NCBI GenBank assembly: GCA_045636425.1
Contig: JAZTXM010000002.1
Location: forward strand, 1 to 64,000
Source of the DNA: UMGS1883 sp045636425
GTDB taxonomy: Bacteria > Bacillota > Clostridia > UMGS1883
Reading direction: 5' to 3'
Length of the DNA: 64,000 bases
The notes under the pieces are model-generated. The model was not told the DNA's origin. It saw only the letters and a program-made list of their open reading frames with translations, and did not search any database. The position numbers were made by a program, and so were the translations under genes. Shown here in pieces: positions 49,606 through 58,501 of the stretch. How positions within the stretch are numbered: position 1 is the first letter of the stretch; each line of letters opens with the position of its first letter.

Positions 49606-50970
49606 TTATTTCTTTCGTCTGTCGTTCCAGTTTTCTTTCACGACCTGGCGTGCCCTTGCAATAGCCAAGGCATCTTTCGGTACTTCATCGGTTATGGTTG
49701 AGCCTGCCGCAATATAAGCACCTTCGTTTATCGTAACAGGTGAAACAAGATTGGAATTACAACCTATAAAAGCATTATCCTTAATAACTGTTTTATACTT
49801 GTTTTTACCATCGTAATTAACAACTACCGTACCGCAGCCGAAGTTAACCTTGCTTCCTACCTCCGCATCACCCACATAGGTAAGATGTGAAAGCTTTGTT
49901 CCGTTACCTATAATTGCTTTTTTAAGTTCAACAAAGTCTCCGACCTTACACTCATCACCCACACTGCATCCAGGACGCACATATGCGTAGGGACCCACGT
50001 GAGTACGGCAACCTATGGAGCTGTCGGTTATGGTGGAAATATTTATATCTGTTTCATCGCCGATAACGGCGTTTGTCAGCTTGCAGTTGGGTCCTATATA
50101 CACGTTTTTTCCGATGACGCATTTTCCCTCTATTACCGTACCGGGATAAATAATCGTGTCCGTACCAATAACTGCTTCATCGCATATATATGTATTGTCG
50201 GGATCGATAATGGTCACGCCGGAAAGCATATACTTTTCGTTGATTCTTCTGCGCATGATTTTCTCACCCACAGAAAGCTGCACACGGTCATTGATTCCCA
50301 TAATCTCATCAGAATCACTGACAATGTATGCTCCTGCTTTTCCTCCGCCCCGGCAGATAATTTCCAATGCATCGGTAAGATAATACTCGCCCTGTGCGTT
50401 ATTATCGGTAATTAGGTCAAGAGCATTCAAAAGGCTTTTTGCCTTAAAGAAATACATTCCGGAATTGATTTCAGAAACCTTGAGTTCTTCTTCGCTTGCA
50501 TCTTTATGCTCTACGATTTTCAAAACCGTGCCGTCCTCTTTTCTGATAATTCTTCCATATCCGTACGGATTTGAAAAATTAGCGGTAAGTACGGTTACAT
50601 CATTGCACTCCTCTGTATGTACACGCATTGCTTCACGAAGTGTTTGCTCTGAAATAAGGGGGGTATCGCCTGTAAGCACGCAGACATGCTCGCTTTCTTC
50701 CAAAAACGCACGTGCCTGCATTACTGCATGGCCTGTTCCCTTCTGCTCATGCTGGTACACGAAAGTAGCACGCTCACCCACTGCCGCTTTCACCATATCG
50801 GCACAATGACCGACTACAACCTGTGCTTTAACTGCACCCGATGAAAGGGCACTGTCAAGAACGCGGTTTACCATTTCCTTTCCGCATACCTTATGAACAA
50901 CTTTTGACTTCATGCTCTTCATACGTTTACCTTCGCCGGCGGCGAGAATAAGCGCTGAAAATTCTGCCAT
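49606..50970 (-). CDS. glmU: Bifunctional GlmU (GlcNAc-1-P uridylyltransferase / GlcN-1-P acetyltransferase)
   Basis: The protein has 454 residues. The uridylyltransferase start LILAAGEGKRMKS is followed by a C-terminal left-handed beta-helix of hexapeptide repeats (VIGTDTIIYPGTVIEGKCVIGKN). It supplies UDP-GlcNAc for peptidoglycan. I chose 50970 because the ribosome site AAGGG is then ~9 nt upstream; an ATG at 50979 would be too close. Confidence 0.96.
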   Translation of the reverse strand: MAEFSALILAAGEGKRMKSMKSKVVHKVCGKEMVNRVLDSALSSGAVKAQVVVGHCADMVKAAVGERATFVYQHEQKGTGHAVMQARAFLEESEHVCVLTGDTPLISEQTLREAMRVHTEECNDVTVLTANFSNPYGYGRIIRKEDGTVLKIVEHKDASEEELKVSEINSGMYFFKAKSLLNALDLITDNNAQGEYYLTDALEIICRGGGKAGAYIVSDSDEIMGINDRVQLSVGEKIMRRRINEKYMLSGVTIIDPDNTYICDEAVIGTDTIIYPGTVIEGKCVIGKNVYIGPNCKLTNAVIGDETDINISTITDSSIGCRTHVGPYAYVRPGCSVGDECKVGDFVELKKAIIGNGTKLSHLTYVGDAEVGSKVNFGCGTVVVNYDGKNKYKTVIKDNAFIGCNSNLVSPVTINEGAYIAAGSTITDEVPKDALAIARARQVVKENWNDRRKK

Positions 50971-50992
50971 TAATATCATCCCTTCCTAAAGT

Positions 50993-51018
50993 CAAAAAGG
51001 CAAGCAAATAAGCTTGCC
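50993..51018 (-). terminator. Intrinsic terminator after spoVG
   Basis: On the minus strand GGCAAGC-TTATTT-GCTTGCC is followed by TTTTTGACTTT. glmU starts just beyond it, so partial read-through is expected. Confidence 0.8.
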
Positions 51019-51031
51019 CGGTCATTTTGCA

Positions 51032-51313
51032 TTACTCTGCTGTCTCTTCTGATTCTGTAGCGAGAAATTCTTCATACTTAGCAAGAATGGCATTCTGAAG
51101 CTGTTCACGCATTTCTGAAGTAATCGGATGTACGATATCTCTGTATGTGCCGTCAGCTGACTTTCTGCTGGGCATTGCCGCAAAAAGCTTTTCTTTTCCT
51201 TCGATTACCTTGATGTCATGCACTACAAAGACATCATCGAAGGTAACAGAGACAACAGCCTTCATTTTTCCTTCCTGTGAAACTTTTCTCACCTTAATGT
51301 CTGTGATTTGCAT
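51032..51313 (-). CDS. spoVG: Regulatory protein SpoVG
   Basis: The protein has 93 residues. MQITDIKVRKV, VSVTFDDVFVVHDIKVIEG and MPSRKSADGTYRDIVHPI are the SpoVG signature. It binds nucleic acids and affects sporulation, division and gene expression. GGAGGG precedes the ATG. It leads the block into glmU-prs. Confidence 0.97.
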   Translation of the reverse strand: MQITDIKVRKVSQEGKMKAVVSVTFDDVFVVHDIKVIEGKEKLFAAMPSRKSADGTYRDIVHPITSEMREQLQNAILAKYEEFLATESEETAE

Positions 51314-51384
51314 ACTTTTTCCCTCCGAAAATGAATTTTTTTAAATTTTTTTCATTTTTCTATTGATTTTTTTCCCTAATATGT

Positions 51385-51413
51385 ATAATATCAAATAATG
51401 AATGTTATTTCAA
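51385..51413 (-). promoter_or_regulatory. Sigma-A-like promoter of spoVG
   Basis: Minus strand TTGAAA (51413-51408), 17-bp spacer, TATTAT (51390-51385). A sigma-H promoter, known for spoVG in Bacillus, was not clear. Confidence 0.7.
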
Positions 51414-51470
51414 CAAAAAAATTAAATTTTTTATGAATTTACTACTTTTATATAAAGGCGAGTGATTTTT

Positions 51471-52844
51471 TTGAGCAATATTACCATTAAAAAGGGTATG
51501 CGCGTTCATTTAATAGGCATCGGCGGAGTAAGCATGTCGGGTATTGCCCGGATGCTTCTCAATGAGGGATGCGTTATTTCAGGCTCCGACAGATCCACCT
51601 CTACTCTAACAGAAAAGCTGGTTTCAATGGGAATCACTGTGCATATAGGTCACGACGCTGACAATATCCGTGACTGTGATTTGGTTGTATACAGTGCCGC
51701 TATTGCTGAAAACAATCCTGAGCGTGTTCGTGCGAAGGAATTGGGAATCACACAAATAGACAGAGCAGAAATGCTTGGCATTATTATGAAAGAGTACGAC
51801 TGCCCGATTTGCATCAGCGGAACTCACGGAAAAACTACCACTTCGGGAATGCTTACCCATATTTTCATGGAATGTGGCATGAATCCCACGGTTACCGTAG
51901 GTGGAGAATTGGATATTATCCGCGGCAATGCACATATAGGCGGTAAGGAATACTTTATTGCCGAGGCGTGCGAGTATCATCAGAGCTTTCTGAGATTCTT
52001 CCCCAAGGTATCCGTTATCACTAATATTGAGGCGGATCACCTTGATTATTTCCGTGATTTGGATCATATTATAGACACATTCAGATCACTTGCACTTCTT
52101 ACGCCTGATGATGGTGCCCTTATAATTAACGGTGAGGATTCAAATGTTTTAAAAGCAGTGTCAGGCATCGACCGCAGGATAATTACCTTTGGAATACACG
52201 GCGATTTTGATTATACCATTGACAATATGACGCATAACGGATATAACCACTATACTTTCACAGTTTGCAAAAAGGGAAATCCCGTTGGCAACATACGTCT
52301 TTGTGTTCCCGGTGTGCACAACGTTTATGATGCACTGGCGGCATTTGCAACGGCAGACTATTTAGGTCTTGACACGGAGAGCATATGCGATTGTCTGTAC
52401 CGTTTCGGGGGCACACACCGCCGTTTTGAAACAAGAGGTATCATGGGCGGAATCATGGTAGTTGATGACTATGCTCACCATCCCACGGAAATAGCCGCTA
52501 CACTAAGCGCCGCCCGCGACATGAAATATAACAATGTATGGTGTCTTTTCCAGCCCCACACATATACGAGAACGTACAATTTCTTTGATGATTTTGTAAA
52601 GGTTCTCTCCGAAAGCGGAGCAAATATTATAATAACGGATATCTATGCGGCACGTGAAGCTGACACAGGGCTTGTGAGTGCACAGCAGCTTGCAAATGCT
52701 ATTCCCAACGCCGTATACAAAAAGACTTTCCAGGAATCCGCCGAATTTATCAAAGCACAGGCAAAGCGTGGTGACATTGTAATCACGATGGGTGCAGGCG
52801 ATGTTTATAAAGTCGGGGATATACTACTTTCTCATAATGAATAA
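51471..52844 (+). CDS. murC: UDP-N-acetylmuramate--L-alanine ligase
   Basis: The protein has 457 residues. GIGGVSMSGIARMLL (UDP-binding), GTHGKTTTSGMLTH (ATP-binding), NIEADHLDYF and DDYAHHPTEIAATL are conserved. It adds the first amino acid to the peptidoglycan stem. The TTG at 51471 starts MSNITIKKGMRVHLIGIGG with AAAGGCG about 10 nt upstream. It is divergent from spoVG and convergent with uvrC. Confidence 0.95.
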   Translation: MSNITIKKGMRVHLIGIGGVSMSGIARMLLNEGCVISGSDRSTSTLTEKLVSMGITVHIGHDADNIRDCDLVVYSAAIAENNPERVRAKELGITQIDRAEMLGIIMKEYDCPICISGTHGKTTTSGMLTHIFMECGMNPTVTVGGELDIIRGNAHIGGKEYFIAEACEYHQSFLRFFPKVSVITNIEADHLDYFRDLDHIIDTFRSLALLTPDDGALIINGEDSNVLKAVSGIDRRIITFGIHGDFDYTIDNMTHNGYNHYTFTVCKKGNPVGNIRLCVPGVHNVYDALAAFATADYLGLDTESICDCLYRFGGTHRRFETRGIMGGIMVVDDYAHHPTEIAATLSAARDMKYNNVWCLFQPHTYTRTYNFFDDFVKVLSESGANIIITDIYAAREADTGLVSAQQLANAIPNAVYKKTFQESAEFIKAQAKRGDIVITMGAGDVYKVGDILLSHNE

Positions 52845-52887
52845 CAAGAGGGTGTAAAAAAGTTAAACTTTTTTACACCTTCTTGTT
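52843..52887. terminator. Bidirectional terminator between murC and uvrC
   Basis: A 22-bp nearly perfect palindrome (arms from 52843 and ending 52887, with one G-U) has A/T-runs inside both arms and overlaps the murC stop. Confidence 0.85.
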
Positions 52888-52892
52888 ATTTG

Positions 52893-54731
52893 TCAGTAAT
52901 TCTTTCCGAAAAAATACTCCTTTATATCCTCTGCGTTCTTAAGGCTGATACCTTTAACTGCCGCCAAATCATTTACCGAGGCGGTTTTTATTTTGCCGAT
53001 ACTTTTAAAATGGGAAAGCAGAGCTATTCTTTTTTGTTTTCCTATACCCTGAATTTTTTCAAGCTCGCTTTCTATTGTGCTTTTTCTGTGGAGGCTTCTG
53101 TGATACTCAATTGCAAAGCGGTGAACCTCCTCCTGAATATTTGCCACAAGGTTAAACACAGAGCTGACGGGATTAAGATAAACCTCCCCTTTTTCCCCTA
53201 AAAGAGAGCGGGTACGGTGGTTGTCATCCTTGACCATGCCGAAAACGGGGATGTCAATTCCCATTTCATCAAAGAGAGATTTAATTGCGTTAAGCTGTCC
53301 CAGGCCTCCGTCAAGCAGTATTAAATCGGGAAGCTTATCGAATTTTCCGTCACCCCTGCGTTCTTCGTGGGTAAAGCGGCGGAAAAGCACCTCTCTGAGG
53401 GATGCGGTATCGTTTGCACCTTTCACTGTTTTGATTTTAAAACGGCGGTACTCTTTCCTTGCACTTTTTCCGTTTTCAAATACAATCATTGATGCAACGC
53501 TGTCACTTCCCGATATATGGGAAATATCATAGGCTTCAATGCGGTCGGGAATTACTTCAAGCCCCAATAGCTCGGATAATGAAGTAACCGATTGCTGCCT
53601 GAGCTTTTCCCTGACCTGCACAGTCTTATAATTCTCAATATTTTTAAGTGCATTATTATATGCCATATCCACCGTCTTTTTATTACCTCCGCGGACAGGA
53701 ACCTTTATATATGCACGCTTGCCTCGTTTTTTGGTAAGGTAAGCTTCCACAGCCTCCAAATCGTCTATATAATGAGAAAGCAGTATGGTTTCGGGAATGT
53801 AGTTGTCTCGACTGTAAAAATGCGGCACAAACTCTGTCAGAAGCTGACGTGGCTCCTGATTTACGGAGCTTGATAAATCAAAGCTATCCTGCCCGATAAG
53901 CCTTCCTCCCCGAATATAGAACACCTCTGCCGAGGAAAGTGAATTCTCCGATGCCACTGCAATTACATCTATATCACCTGTGCTGTCGGTGATAACCTTT
54001 TGCCTTTCCCCGAGCCTTTTTACCGATGCACTGCGGTCACGAAGAAGGGCGGCACGCTCAAATTCAAGGTTTTGGGAAGCCTCACGCATTTCTTCTTCCA
54101 ATGCCGAAATTACTTCCTCATCCCTGCCCTCAAGGAAGCCTACAATGCTCTTAAATATTTTTTTATATTCCGATGACGACATATTTCCCTGACAAATACC
54201 TCCACACCGCCCCATTGAATAATAAAGACAGGGGCGTTCCTTTTTTATATCACGAGGAAACAGCTTTCTGCAATGGGGCAAAAGGAAAATATTTTTCAAA
54301 AGCTCCATTGTTTCCTTGATGGAATATCCGCTTGGATAAGGACCGAAATATTTTGCACCATCATTTTCAATTCTGCGTACAAAAAGCATTCGGGGGTATT
54401 CCTCGTTCATTGTTATTTTGATATAGGGGTAGTGCTTATCATCCTTAAGAAGAATATTGTAGCGGGGCTTGTTCTCCTTGATAAGATTTGATTCAAGAAC
54501 AAGAGCCTCCATTTCACTGTCACAGATAATATAATCCAGGTCGTGTATTTTCGATACCATCACCTGTGTCTTAAGACTGTGATTTGCCCCTTTTTGAAAA
54601 TATTGGCGGACGCGGTTGCGAAGAATTTTCGCCTTTCCCACATAGATAATCCGTCCCCCTGCATCCTTCATCATATAGACGCCCGGTTTCTGAGGCAATT
54701 TATCAAGTTTTTCTTTTATAACGTCGTTCAT
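52893..54731 (-). CDS. uvrC: Excinuclease ABC subunit C
   Basis: The protein has 612 residues. The N-terminal GIY-YIG nuclease (KPGVYMMKDAGG, IIYVGKAK), a UVR motif (~200), the RNase-H-like endonuclease core (YDISHISGSDSVASMIVFENG) and a C-terminal helix-hairpin-helix (IQGIGKQKRIALL, VKGISLKNAEDI) are present. It cuts both sides of lesions in nucleotide excision repair, the pathway Mfd feeds. Start 54731 has AAAGGAAA upstream. Confidence 0.96.
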   Translation of the reverse strand: MNDVIKEKLDKLPQKPGVYMMKDAGGRIIYVGKAKILRNRVRQYFQKGANHSLKTQVMVSKIHDLDYIICDSEMEALVLESNLIKENKPRYNILLKDDKHYPYIKITMNEEYPRMLFVRRIENDGAKYFGPYPSGYSIKETMELLKNIFLLPHCRKLFPRDIKKERPCLYYSMGRCGGICQGNMSSSEYKKIFKSIVGFLEGRDEEVISALEEEMREASQNLEFERAALLRDRSASVKRLGERQKVITDSTGDIDVIAVASENSLSSAEVFYIRGGRLIGQDSFDLSSSVNQEPRQLLTEFVPHFYSRDNYIPETILLSHYIDDLEAVEAYLTKKRGKRAYIKVPVRGGNKKTVDMAYNNALKNIENYKTVQVREKLRQQSVTSLSELLGLEVIPDRIEAYDISHISGSDSVASMIVFENGKSARKEYRRFKIKTVKGANDTASLREVLFRRFTHEERRGDGKFDKLPDLILLDGGLGQLNAIKSLFDEMGIDIPVFGMVKDDNHRTRSLLGEKGEVYLNPVSSVFNLVANIQEEVHRFAIEYHRSLHRKSTIESELEKIQGIGKQKRIALLSHFKSIGKIKTASVNDLAAVKGISLKNAEDIKEYFFGKNY

Positions 54732-54759
54732 AAAGATTTTCCTTTCAAAGACAGAAATA

Positions 54760-54785
54760 GGCTGTAAAAAGTGATTTTTACAGCC
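54760..54785 (-). terminator. Terminator between mgtE and uvrC
   Basis: An 11-bp perfect stem (GGCTGTAAAAA and complement) with the T-run inside the arm. Confidence 0.7.
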
Positions 54786-54792
54786 CACTGTT

Positions 54793-56145
54793 TCAAAGTA
54801 AGGTCATTGCTATATTTACATATATAATCAGTGAAACCGCATCAATTATCGTCGTAATAAACGGACTTGCCATTACTGCCGGGTCAAATCCGATTTTGCT
54901 TGCAACCATGGGAAGCACACATCCCACGGCTTTTGCCGCTGTAACTGTTGAAAGCAGTGTAAGGCAAATTACCGCTGCCACCGCCGCACTTTGTCCGCTG
55001 ACAAAAATAAGAAACAGGAAATTCAGGAGTGCCAGTGTGATTCCGCAAAGAAGTGCCACACGGATTTCCTTCCACACAACCCGTAATACGTCCGAAAATT
55101 CAATTTCGCCGATTGAAAGCCCTCGAATCACCGTAACAGAAGCCTGGCTGCCACAGTTACCTCCCGTAGCCATAAGCATGGGGATACTTGCAATAAGCAC
55201 GGGAAATCCCGTGAGTGCATTTTCATAATAGGATATAATTCCCCCTGTAAAGGTTGCGGAAAACATAAGTATGAGAAGCCACGGAATACGGCTTTTGAAT
55301 ATTTCCAAAGCTCCCGTTTTAAGATATGGCTTTTCAAGGGGCGTGATAGCACCCATCTTTTCAATATCTTCCGTGGTTTCTTCCTGCAAAACATCAATTA
55401 CGTCATCGATTGTCACAATACCCACGAGGCGGTTTTCCTCATCTACAACGGGCATTGCGGAAAAGTCATACTTTACAAAATCCAAGGAAACCTTTTCCCT
55501 GTCATCGGTAGTAAGGGCAGAAATGACGTCCTCGGTCATAATGTCCTTCATAATATCCGTTTCCTCGGCAAGGAGAAGCGTACGAACGGTAACTATACCG
55601 ATAAGCTTTCGATTGTTATCCGTTACATAACAGGTGTTAATGGTTTCTTTATCCACCCCTGTTCTTCTTATCCTTTTTATGGCATCTTCCACCGTCATAT
55701 CAGGTCTGAGGCTGACATACTCGGTAGTCATAATGCTTCCTGCACTGTCCTCAGGATATTTCAAAATTTCATTTATAAGCTTTCTTTTTTCAGGGTCAGC
55801 CTGACGTAGTATTCTTTTCACGACGCTTGCAGGCATTTCTTCAACAAGGTCAACGGCATCATCCACATACAACTCGTCAACCACTTCTTTAAGCTCGCTG
55901 TCACTGAAGCTTTGGATTAGAAGTTCCTTTTTGTCCTCCTCCATTTGGGAAAAGGTCTCTGCCGCAAGCTCCTTGGGGAGGAGTCTAAATAAAAGCGGCA
56001 CTTGTTCTTTAGTGCAATCACCCAGTACTGCCGCAATGTCGGCGGCGTGCATTGTTTCCATAGCATCACGAACGGAAGCATATTTCTTTCCTTCGATGAG
56101 GCACACAAGCATTTCACTGAGAACTGCTTCTCTGTTTTCTGACAT
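54793..56145 (-). CDS. mgtE: Magnesium transporter MgtE
   Basis: The protein has 450 residues. The N-terminal helical superhelix (MHAADIAAVLGDC) is followed by two CBS domains with PEDSAGSIMTTEYVSLRPD and VTIDDVIDVLQEE. A C-terminal five-helix pore contains the GNCGSQASVTVIRGL motif. It imports Mg2+ and is gated by Mg2+ binding to its cytoplasmic part. Expression appears to be controlled by an unusual leader (56152-56290) that differs from the classical M-box. Confidence 0.95.
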   Translation of the reverse strand: MSENREAVLSEMLVCLIEGKKYASVRDAMETMHAADIAAVLGDCTKEQVPLLFRLLPKELAAETFSQMEEDKKELLIQSFSDSELKEVVDELYVDDAVDLVEEMPASVVKRILRQADPEKRKLINEILKYPEDSAGSIMTTEYVSLRPDMTVEDAIKRIRRTGVDKETINTCYVTDNNRKLIGIVTVRTLLLAEETDIMKDIMTEDVISALTTDDREKVSLDFVKYDFSAMPVVDEENRLVGIVTIDDVIDVLQEETTEDIEKMGAITPLEKPYLKTGALEIFKSRIPWLLILMFSATFTGGIISYYENALTGFPVLIASIPMLMATGGNCGSQASVTVIRGLSIGEIEFSDVLRVVWKEIRVALLCGITLALLNFLFLIFVSGQSAAVAAVICLTLLSTVTAAKAVGCVLPMVASKIGFDPAVMASPFITTIIDAVSLIIYVNIAMTLL

Positions 56146-56151
56146 AAAAAT

Positions 56152-56184
56152 CCCTCATTTCATCAAATTTGAAAATTATGAGGG
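56152..56184 (-). promoter_or_regulatory. Hairpin burying the mgtE ribosome site (attenuator or RBS sequester)
   Basis: On the minus strand CCCTCAT (56184-56178) pairs with ATGAGGG (56158-56152), followed by ATTTTT and the mgtE ATG. The GAGGG of the second arm is the only mgtE ribosome site, so the hairpin can hide it and could also end transcription. Confidence 0.65.
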
Positions 56185-56195
56185 ACAAAGGGTGC

Positions 56196-56264
56196 CTATA
56201 ACTGCGAAAAATGGACGCAGTCAGGCATACTTCGTCCGATTTTACTACTTCCTCCTGCGTCCAT
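56196..56264 (-). CDS. 22-residue leader peptide upstream of mgtE
   Basis: The frame starts ATG at 56264 and ends TAG at 56196; the peptide begins MDAGGSSKIGRSMPDC and has 22 residues. GAGGTG (56276-56271) stands 6 nt before the ATG, a better site than that of mgtE. A perfect 9-bp stem (56255-56263 with 56212-56220) covers the start codon. Its stop codon is 12 nt before the hairpin that hides the mgtE ribosome site. Coupling of leader translation to mgtE expression is inference from this layout. Confidence 0.55.
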   Translation of the reverse strand: MDAGGSSKIGRSMPDCVHFSQL

Positions 56265-56297
56265 TCTTCTCACCTCTTTTTTAATATCATTAGATTC

Positions 56298-56326
56298 ATT
56301 TTATCATAAATTTTTCTTTTTTTCAA
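56298..56326 (-). promoter_or_regulatory. Sigma-A promoter of mgtE
   Basis: Minus strand TTGAAA (56326-56321), 17-bp spacer, TAAAAT (56303-56298), overlapping the 3' end of the DUF3006 gene. It gives a leader of ~145 nt. Confidence 0.75.
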
Positions 56327-56531
56327 ACAGTTTATTCATTTTTTCAGAAATTCGTTTTTTTCTTTCGAGGGTTTCCCGTTCATCAATAAGGAACACTCCG
56401 TTTTCCTCTGTTAATACGTCCCCTCTTTGAACATAGGGCAAAAGCTCTCTTTTTATATCTATGCTTCCGCCTGTTTCCTTTTCCAAAACAACATATTCTT
56501 CCTGAAATCTGTCTACAATATACTTTTCCAT
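56304..56531 (-). CDS. DUF3006-family small protein
   Basis: The protein has 75 residues. KYIVDRFQEEYVVLEKE and RGDVLTEENGVFLIDERET form the small beta domain of DUF3006; a lysine-rich helix ends it. The function is unknown. The ATG at 56531 has AAGGTGAT upstream and lies 5 bp after the mltG stop, so both share a transcript. The mgtE promoter overlaps its end. Confidence 0.82.
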   Translation of the reverse strand: MEKYIVDRFQEEYVVLEKETGGSIDIKRELLPYVQRGDVLTEENGVFLIDERETLERKKRISEKMNKLFEKKKNL

Positions 56532-56536
56532 AACAA

Positions 56537-57565
56537 TCACCTTGTATGCTGTGCAAAGGTTTCACTGAATATATGGCTTCCGTCATTTTTCTGTGTATCG
56601 GTATGATAGTACAAATAATTATGCTTCTCAGGCTGCATTGCCGCTTCTATAGAGCTCAGTCCCGGACTACATATTGCACCTATGGGAAGTCCCGGATATT
56701 TATATGTGTTATACGGCGAATCAACCTCTAAATCCTTGTAAAGAACTCTGTCCACATCATACATACCATCTGAAATTGCATAGACAACTGAGGCATCAAT
56801 CTGCAGAAGCATTCCCTCATCGATTCGGTTTTGTATAACGCCTGAAATAACTCTGCGTTCACCTGAGAGCTTCGCCTCTCTTTCAATAAGGGACGCACGG
56901 ATAATCACTTCGTTCATCGTCATATTATCGGGCTTTTTACTCTTTATTTTATCATACTGCTTTTCAAACTCACCTAAAAGTGTGTCTATAACCACATACG
57001 CATCAGCATCCGTATCAAAATAATGGGTGCTGGGGAACAAATACCCTTCAAGCTTATAACGAACGCCCTTTTTTTCGGGAATATCCGATATAAAGCCGTA
57101 GTTAAAGTCTCCCTCTTTTAAAGCCTTTAAAAATTCTTCCTTGCTGCAAAGCTTTTTCCTTTCGCACTCTGCTGCAATTTTCTCTGCACTCCATCCTTCG
57201 GGGATAGTAAGCTTAATACTCTCTGCAAGGGTTGCGGGTTTTGAAAGTGTACGGAGAATATCATCGAGGCACATTTCCTTATACAGTGTATACACGCCGT
57301 AATTAAGCTTACCGCGATAGGGAGAATTATACATCTTTATACGGAAAGAAATCTCATAATTAATTACTCCGTTTTCCTTGAGAATACTTGCTATTTTCTT
57401 CTCTGACGCTCCCATGGGGATTTCCACATTAACAGAAACCTCGGAAGAATCATCTCTTGTATATTCCATATACACAGGGAGAGTAACTACTGCAAGCAGT
57501 GCTGCTGTAAGCAAAATCGCTGCCGCAAAAATTTTTGACATAATTTTTTTGTTTTTTCTGCTCAT
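56537..57565 (-). CDS. mltG: Endolytic transglycosylase MltG
   Basis: The protein has 342 residues. One N-terminal helix, a LysM-like domain (VEIPMGASEKKIASILKENGVI) and the YceG catalytic domain with IIRASLIEREAKLSGERR (catalytic Glu) and NRIDEGMLLQIDASVVYAI are present. It cuts nascent glycan strands to set their length. It is followed by the DUF3006 gene. Confidence 0.95.
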   Translation of the reverse strand: MSRKNKKIMSKIFAAAILLTAALLAVVTLPVYMEYTRDDSSEVSVNVEIPMGASEKKIASILKENGVINYEISFRIKMYNSPYRGKLNYGVYTLYKEMCLDDILRTLSKPATLAESIKLTIPEGWSAEKIAAECERKKLCSKEEFLKALKEGDFNYGFISDIPEKKGVRYKLEGYLFPSTHYFDTDADAYVVIDTLLGEFEKQYDKIKSKKPDNMTMNEVIIRASLIEREAKLSGERRVISGVIQNRIDEGMLLQIDASVVYAISDGMYDVDRVLYKDLEVDSPYNTYKYPGLPIGAICSPGLSSIEAAMQPEKHNYLYYHTDTQKNDGSHIFSETFAQHTR

Positions 57566-57612
57566 TCGTAATCTTCTCCTTTAAGATAAGGCTTGTCATT
57601 ATACAGTTTAAG

Positions 57613-57648
57613 ATAAAAAAACCCGCAAAGACTTAAGCTTCACGGGTT
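57613..57648 (-). terminator. Terminator of the secreted Cys/His protein
   Basis: An 11-bp stem with two G-U pairs (57638-57648 with 57620-57630) is followed by seven T; it overlaps the last 16 nt of the gene. Confidence 0.85.
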
Positions 57649-58379
57649 TGAGAATTTCCTGCAAATTTTTCAGCGATAAACATTACATTTGAAATTTCGT
57701 CCAGACTGGCTTTAAGCTGTGGATGTATGTCTTCATTATAAGAAATACCTGCAATCAAGCTGCCTTCGTAAGAAAGCTTCTCTCTACTCAGCAGAACACA
57801 TCCGATGGGATTGCCGTGGCGTCTTGAATAACGCTCTACAAGGCTTTCCACATCCTCAGCTATAACCTGACCTTCGGCATATCCGCCGAATCCAAACGAT
57901 TCCGAATAATATGCAATACCATTCACCATCTTATATATTACAAGGGCATGACCTGCACCGGGATAACGTGCACTGTAGCCCGACTGTATGGGGAAAGTGA
58001 GCACAATATTACTAAGATTATCTCCATAGTTATCAGTAAGCTTTTTCATACAGTCGCTGCCGCTCTCACGGTATACATAATATCCTCCGCTTGTTACAGC
58101 TACGTTTTCAAAATTTGAATACCACTGATTCCCGTTTCCGTGAAAATCAAACTTATTATCAAATATACCCATTGCTCTGAGCTGACACCGAACATACGTA
58201 CCGCAATATCCGTTGAAGCTGCGATTTCCGAAATATGAACGTGCTTCTTGGTAAATTACGCTTCCGTAACTTTCAAGTTCTGTGGGAACAGGGTAATTTT
58301 CTGAGTGTACCGGGCTTATTGCTATAAACATCATAAGTGCCAAAACAAATATAGTTTTACATTTTTTTATTACAAACAT
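57633..58379 (-). CDS. Secreted protein with CHAP/papain-like Cys-His arrangement, function unknown
   Basis: The protein has 248 residues. A signal peptide ends near Ser26. Cys59 lies at a helix start (NGYCGTYVRCQLRAMG) and His144 in a strand (GAGHALVIY), followed by YYSESFG. This order and spacing resemble NlpC/P60-CHAP cysteine peptidases, but the family match is not certain. Start 58379 follows GGAGAG by 5 nt. It is monocistronic with its own terminator. A wall-amidase role is a guess. Confidence 0.6.
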   Translation of the reverse strand: MFVIKKCKTIFVLALMMFIAISPVHSENYPVPTELESYGSVIYQEARSYFGNRSFNGYCGTYVRCQLRAMGIFDNKFDFHGNGNQWYSNFENVAVTSGGYYVYRESGSDCMKKLTDNYGDNLSNIVLTFPIQSGYSARYPGAGHALVIYKMVNGIAYYSESFGFGGYAEGQVIAEDVESLVERYSRRHGNPIGCVLLSREKLSYEGSLIAGISYNEDIHPQLKASLDEISNVMFIAEKFAGNSQTREA

Positions 58380-58501
58380 ACTTGCTCTCCTTGTTTCCAA
58401 CAACTTCCTGTATTCTAACACATTTTTGTAACAATTGCAAGTGTTTTTGTAATATTTTTTAATATTTCTTAATACTTTTTTAATATTTTATGCTTTTGTC
58501 T

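Noticed and set aside
56152..56290. M-box (Mg2+) riboswitch before mgtE
   Set aside because: Leader is too short and lacks the conserved M-box blocks; the visible layout is a leader peptide with two stems.
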